This document shows positions 60,071 to 64,000 of a DNA stretch of 64,000 nucleotides, one piece after another. Under the pieces are notes generated by a model that did no database searches, was not told the origin of the DNA, and worked only from the letters and a program-made list of their open reading frames with translations. Every line of letters starts with the position of its first letter. Within the stretch, counting starts at the first letter, position 1. The DNA comes from Gordionus sp. m RMFG-2023 (lineage: Eukaryota; Nematomorpha; Gordioida; Chordodea; Parachordodidae). The position numbers and the translations under genes are program-made. The stretch spans positions 61,047,561-61,111,560 of the forward strand of contig NC_088775.1 of assembly GCF_954871325.1 (NCBI RefSeq), read 5' to 3'.

Positions 60071-60250
60071 ATTAGATCTTATATTTATAATAAATAATAA
60101 GTGGATAACTAAGTCAATTCTAAACCCAATCCTTTGCAGGCCGAAGGCCTGCAAAAAAATTTTTTTTAGCAATTTCTCCCACAATTTTTATATTTCTCTT
60201 ACAAAATACCTAATTTCTCCCACAATTTGAAAATTTTGACCTGGCAACCC

Positions 60251-61367
60251 ACACAGTCTTTCTCTACCACATCAATCCCATGATTAATATTTCAAAAATA
60301 ACTACCTTTCGTCATGCATTATAAAATTATTTTAAAATTCATATCCCTAGCCCTTGAGTCATATAGTTGTTTCCCCTTACAAATATGATCATTTTTGATG
60401 AGCAACATTATTAGAAAAGTACTATTTTTTAAGGATATTTATTCTATATGTAAATTAGATATAAAAAAATATGACCTAAAGGGATCTATTAAAATAAGAT
60501 GATACCTGCTAAACCATTTCCTATTTTAACTTAAGAAAAGGACTGCGGAGAATATAATCAGGGGCTTGTATACATATCTATAAATGATATCAACCCTCTC
60601 AAAACTTTTAACCTCCTGCCAAATATAAATAATTTAAAAAAAAAATACCTTTCATCCCTTTCCAATTTTTCAAATAATGATAATTATTTCATAACTAACT
60701 ATCCCCCCTCTAATTTCAATGATGCTCCTCTAATGAGTTCGCAGTTCAAGTTACGATATTGACCTTGCTATAAAAATTTGGAAAAAAATTGGTTGTATTA
60801 ATTTTGTTATATAGCTTTAAAATTTCTTAAGGTTATTAATTATTTAAATATTGGAATTTGGTTAACTTTTTTTAATATACTATATTCTCATTTGATTTGA
60901 TAACAATGTAAATGAGCTTGGGTGGCTTCATGTCATGTCATGAATAATAAAACTAAAATACATCATTTTTTTGGTTATATTTTTTTAAAAATTATTTTCT
61001 AAATTTTTTTTATTAATAGTTCAACCTATTCGCGGCTTGATGAAAATAATTAGCTATCCTAATTGTTTTAAATTTTACCATAACCAATCCATCTCATTTT
61101 GATATAACATTTTCCAAAGTTGCCGCAAGTTATGTCATCTGTCGGAAAAGTTTCCAAGCTTAATTTTCTTTTGTATAAAATATCGAGTTAGCCTTTTATC
61201 TTTATCCTCATATTTTGAAATAAGGAAAAAAGTTGATTTTATAGATAATGATAATTTCATTTAATTTTTTTATTATAATTGCTTTCTTTAGATTCTTTGT
61301 TCAATCTAAATTTGATAATTTTTGAAATTCTAATAACTTTTGGTTCATACTCAAAATTTTCAAATTG
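60251..61367. other. Spacer between inverted hAT arms
   Basis: AT-rich, no gene or element recognised. Confidence 0.4.
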
Positions 61368-62585
61368 AGGGAGATGTGGGAGAAACATGAAAATTGCGGT
61401 AGAAATATAAAAATTGCTAAAAAAAATTTTTTGCGGGCGGCCTTCGGCCGGGATTTTGAATTGATTTAATTATCCGCCTATTATTTTTTATAATTAGTTA
61501 TATAAATACAAAGTCGGTAACTATTTTTCAAAATACAATAAAATCTTGATTTATTAAATTATATTAATTTATAAAAAAAACCAACGATCTTTTTTAAATA
61601 TAAAAAACGATTTTAATTTTACAATTAAAAATATATTTTAAGCGAATGTCCCTCAAAACGACCACAATTGGAAATCTACCGTGTGTGTGTATAACATTAT
61701 AGGGATAGGCGCTTAATTATCAAGTATCACGTTTAAATACATAATAAGGTACTCCAAAATAAGATATAATACAGATGCAGCTACAGTTGCGGCAATTGTA
61801 CTTATCTTGTAGTACAACATTCACAGAGATACTTATCATCACAATGTTGGTAGAATCTTTTTTCCATAATATTTAACGACTCTAATAACTATACTTGTAG
61901 AACAAATGAGCAAGGCTATCATTAATGTTTTAAGACCTAAATCCAGGAGGTCAATTTTTGACGATTTGAAAGATGGGCATATATATGCAATTCTAACAGA
62001 TGCATCTAATAAGGGATTTCCCTTGATCTTCCGCTATTTCAACAAAATTAAGGTCATTTCAATAAAACTATTAAATTTTTTCCCCTCAAATAGTGAAAAA
62101 TCCAAAGACATAGCTAACCATATAATATCAGATTCGAGATGATCAATAAATTGCATGTCAGCTTTCTGATCTTAAATGCCTCAGTGAATTTGGAAAAAAC
62201 AGAGTGTATTTACAGAAGCGAGTCAGCACAATGTTGGTTGCGATATGTTCCTAATACCGGCCATCGATAAAAATTTAAAATTTTATAAACCTTTAAAAAA
62301 TATTTCTTATAATGAATGGCAGAGGTATATTTAGGAATGATTTCACATGTAGAATGTGCAGTTGCAATCAGAAGAATCTTAACAAAGATTCACAAAATTA
62401 TGCTACAGATGTGTCCATCTTTACAGTTAAAAATTGACAATAAATTTTATGGCGCCCTTGCTAAAACATAATTATATTTTATTTGAGATTTAAATAATAG
62501 AACTAAATGTTTACCGTCGTTATTGAGATTATAAAATTCCTGGCATGACATATTATACATTATTTAACCATTAGCTCGTTCTCTA
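61368..62585 (+). pseudogene. hAT transposase relic (right arm, inverted copy)
   Basis: Inverted relative to 58374-60240, sharing the GCCTTCGGCC word and GTGGGAGAA subterminal sequence at 61375-61450. At 61906-62142 the + strand encodes KAIINVLRPKSRRSIFDDL, then AILTDASNKG, F-P-L-I-F-R-Y-F and KSKDIANHI. This matches the catalytic N-terminal block of hAT transposases (S-I-x-T-D-A-S-N-x-G … F-P … Y-F). It is interrupted after residue 78 and further downstream. Confidence 0.7.
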
Positions 62586-63950
62586 ATGCTGTTAAATCCG
62601 ATTTCTCTCCTTTTTTCCAGGCAGTCCTCTTCAGGCTAAAAATGCGCTCGGATGAGGCATTAGAATGAGGTAAGGAGAAGTTTTGGCGAATCATAAAAAA
62701 TAGAGAGAATTGAAATCTTTTAAAACAAGACATCAATGTCTTTCGGTATTTTTAATATATTTATTAAATTACAAAAACCTTAATTGATGGTTTCTGTTCC
62801 AAGGTCATAATATTTATACAATTGTAAATAGAGTTATTAAAATAAAATTTTGATTGTAAATATTCTAAAATTGTCTTAATAAAAATATCTGCTTTATTTA
62901 AATATGTATTAATTAGAGTATTATTTGAACATTTTAATATAATATTTTTAGCAATAGCGTCATAAAATTTATTTTCAATTTTTAAATATAGAGATGAACA
63001 GAGCTGTAGCATAATTTTGTGAATCATTTTTAATAAAGAATATTCTGATTGCAACTGAATATTAACTGCATGCAGTAGATTTCCTACATGTGAAAAGAAT
63101 CCCAAATATACTTCTGCCGTTTCATATTATAAATTTTTTTTCAAATTTTAGGACAGCCTTTAAAATCTTTATTTAAGAAGTATTTTTTTAAGGGTTTGTA
63201 AAATTTTAAAATTCTATCGACGGCAGGTATTAATGACAACCACCTGATAGGTATATATCGCAACAACTCACACCATTCCAAGTCAGACCACTTCACCAAC
63301 TCTTTTAATTCATTAACTCTTTTAGTTGAACTAAATTCGTTAAAATATTTCATCACAATTATTTCGACATCCACAGACAGTACATTCATTGCCTTCTTGC
63401 AAGAACTATGTAGTATATATGGCATATACAGCCAATTGGTAATAATTCATTTGTGCTGCCTCAATTCGGTAACTTTAGTTTTTGCCAAAATTTACAGAGG
63501 CATTATCAGCGCAGAAAGCTGGCATGCAAATCATTGATAACCTTGAATCAGCTATATTTACCCTTATGTGACTAGCTACATCGTTGGATTTTTCACTATT
63601 TGAGGAAATTTTTTTAACAGTTTTATTGAAATGTTCTTATTCTTGTTAAAATTGCAAAGGATCGAGGGAAATGTTTTAATATTTCCCTTATTAGATACAT
63701 TTGTTGAACTACATAATAGATGTATACGATTTCCGCAAATATAGTTTCATTTTGAGAATATTTTTGTATTGCAATCGATGTTGATATACTCCCCTGTACT
63801 GACTAATATTAATGAAATAATGTTGATTTATTATTGGATAAAAATAAAACAGGATAGAAAGAAATTTACAAACTAGACATGTTTTTCGAATAAATATTTA
63901 AAATTTAATTTAAAAATATAAAAATAATCAATTAATGTCTCAAAATTATT
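62540..63950 (-). pseudogene. hAT transposase relic, third copy
   Basis: The minus strand retains YILHSSCKKAMNVLSVDVE and the ELKELVKWSDLEWCELLRYI … RWLSLIPAVDRILKFYKPLK block (63425-63141), a following segment with FFSHVGNLLHAVNIQLQSEY (63105-62764), and a dimerisation-domain piece near 62650 (S-S-E-R-I-F-S-L-K-R). The order is that of hAT transposases. Several stops and frame changes separate the pieces. The gene may continue beyond the window edge. Confidence 0.72.
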
Positions 63951-64000
63951 ATTTACATATTAAAAACGTTTAAAATACTTTTTAAAAAAATCGCTGGAGA

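Larger units (their letters stand above)
57387..60250 (-). mobile_element. hAT-like element with CTCCCACAA subterminal repeats
   Basis: Starts CAGGGTTGCCATG (57387) and ends TGGCAACCC (60250), a common hAT terminus. CTCCCACAATTTTT-type words recur eight or so times at 57410-57545 and three times at 60175-60235. It encloses a decayed minus-strand transposase, a 311-bp tandem duplication and a 25-bp minisatellite. The flanking 8-mers (TGTGTGAC and ACACAGTC) do not match, so the two ends may not be from one insertion. Confidence 0.6.

Overview
The window is AT-rich eukaryotic DNA. Introns with GT-AG borders, two host genes of metazoan type and a dense, nested population of transposable elements point to an invertebrate animal, plausibly an arthropod; the sequence alone does not fix the species. 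Only two host genes are recognised. One is the 3' end of the large TFIIF subunit (RAP74/GTF2F1, + strand, 34682-35946). The other is the C-terminal half of a GLUT-type hexose transporter (SLC2A family, - strand, exons between 50677 and 42666), whose last intron is about 7 kb and holds several transposons. A third intact-looking gene (55595-57188, three exons) is a FLYWCH-MULE (Mutator-like) transposase.

The most striking structures are two giant palindromic elements that look like non-autonomous hAT transposons. Element B (23119-28592) is flanked by a perfect 8-bp duplication (CATATAGT) and begins and ends with TAGTGTTGTTAAA / TTTAACAACACTA. Inside are subterminal 13-bp repeats, AT-rich inverted arms, and two head-to-head arrays of a ~119-bp satellite around a ~300-bp single-copy core. 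Element A (1-10082, left end outside the window) has the same plan with its own version of the satellite and a 17-bp subterminal repeat. Every satellite unit carries the perfect palindrome TGACAATTGTCA. A young Ty3/gypsy-type LTR retrotransposon (1456-8519) sits inside the satellite of element A, flanked by a 5-bp GTTAT duplication.

Layout: 1-10082 element A with the nested LTR element; 10083-10489 the 3' end of an older hAT transposon into which A inserted; 10490-13700 mostly unassigned, with a LINE relic; 13774-29850 remains of an older LTR element (- strand) broken up by an R2-like LINE with a restriction-like endonuclease domain (14793-16740), a DNA transposon with ~655-bp inverted repeats (17203-19482), an inverted element with Helitron-like 3' ends (19759-20882) and element B; 30170-31600 a third, heavily decayed LTR pol; 31834-32109 a short hAT element; 34682-35946 TFIIF-alpha; 36690-37937 a second R2-like LINE; 39131-39994 a hAT-like element; 42129-50677 the GLUT gene with intronic hAT elements and a foldback MITE; 53690-54106 a CpG-containing CGCGAA minisatellite; 54468-55083 a small hAT-like element; 55595-57188 the MULE gene; 57387 to the end a cluster of decayed hAT transposase copies, two of them arranged as an inverted repeat.

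The order of insertion can be read in part: hAT relic < element A < LTR element on the left; old LTR element < element B in the middle; hAT element < foldback MITE in the GLUT intron. All assignments come from reading motifs, repeat ends and target duplications by eye; no database search was possible.
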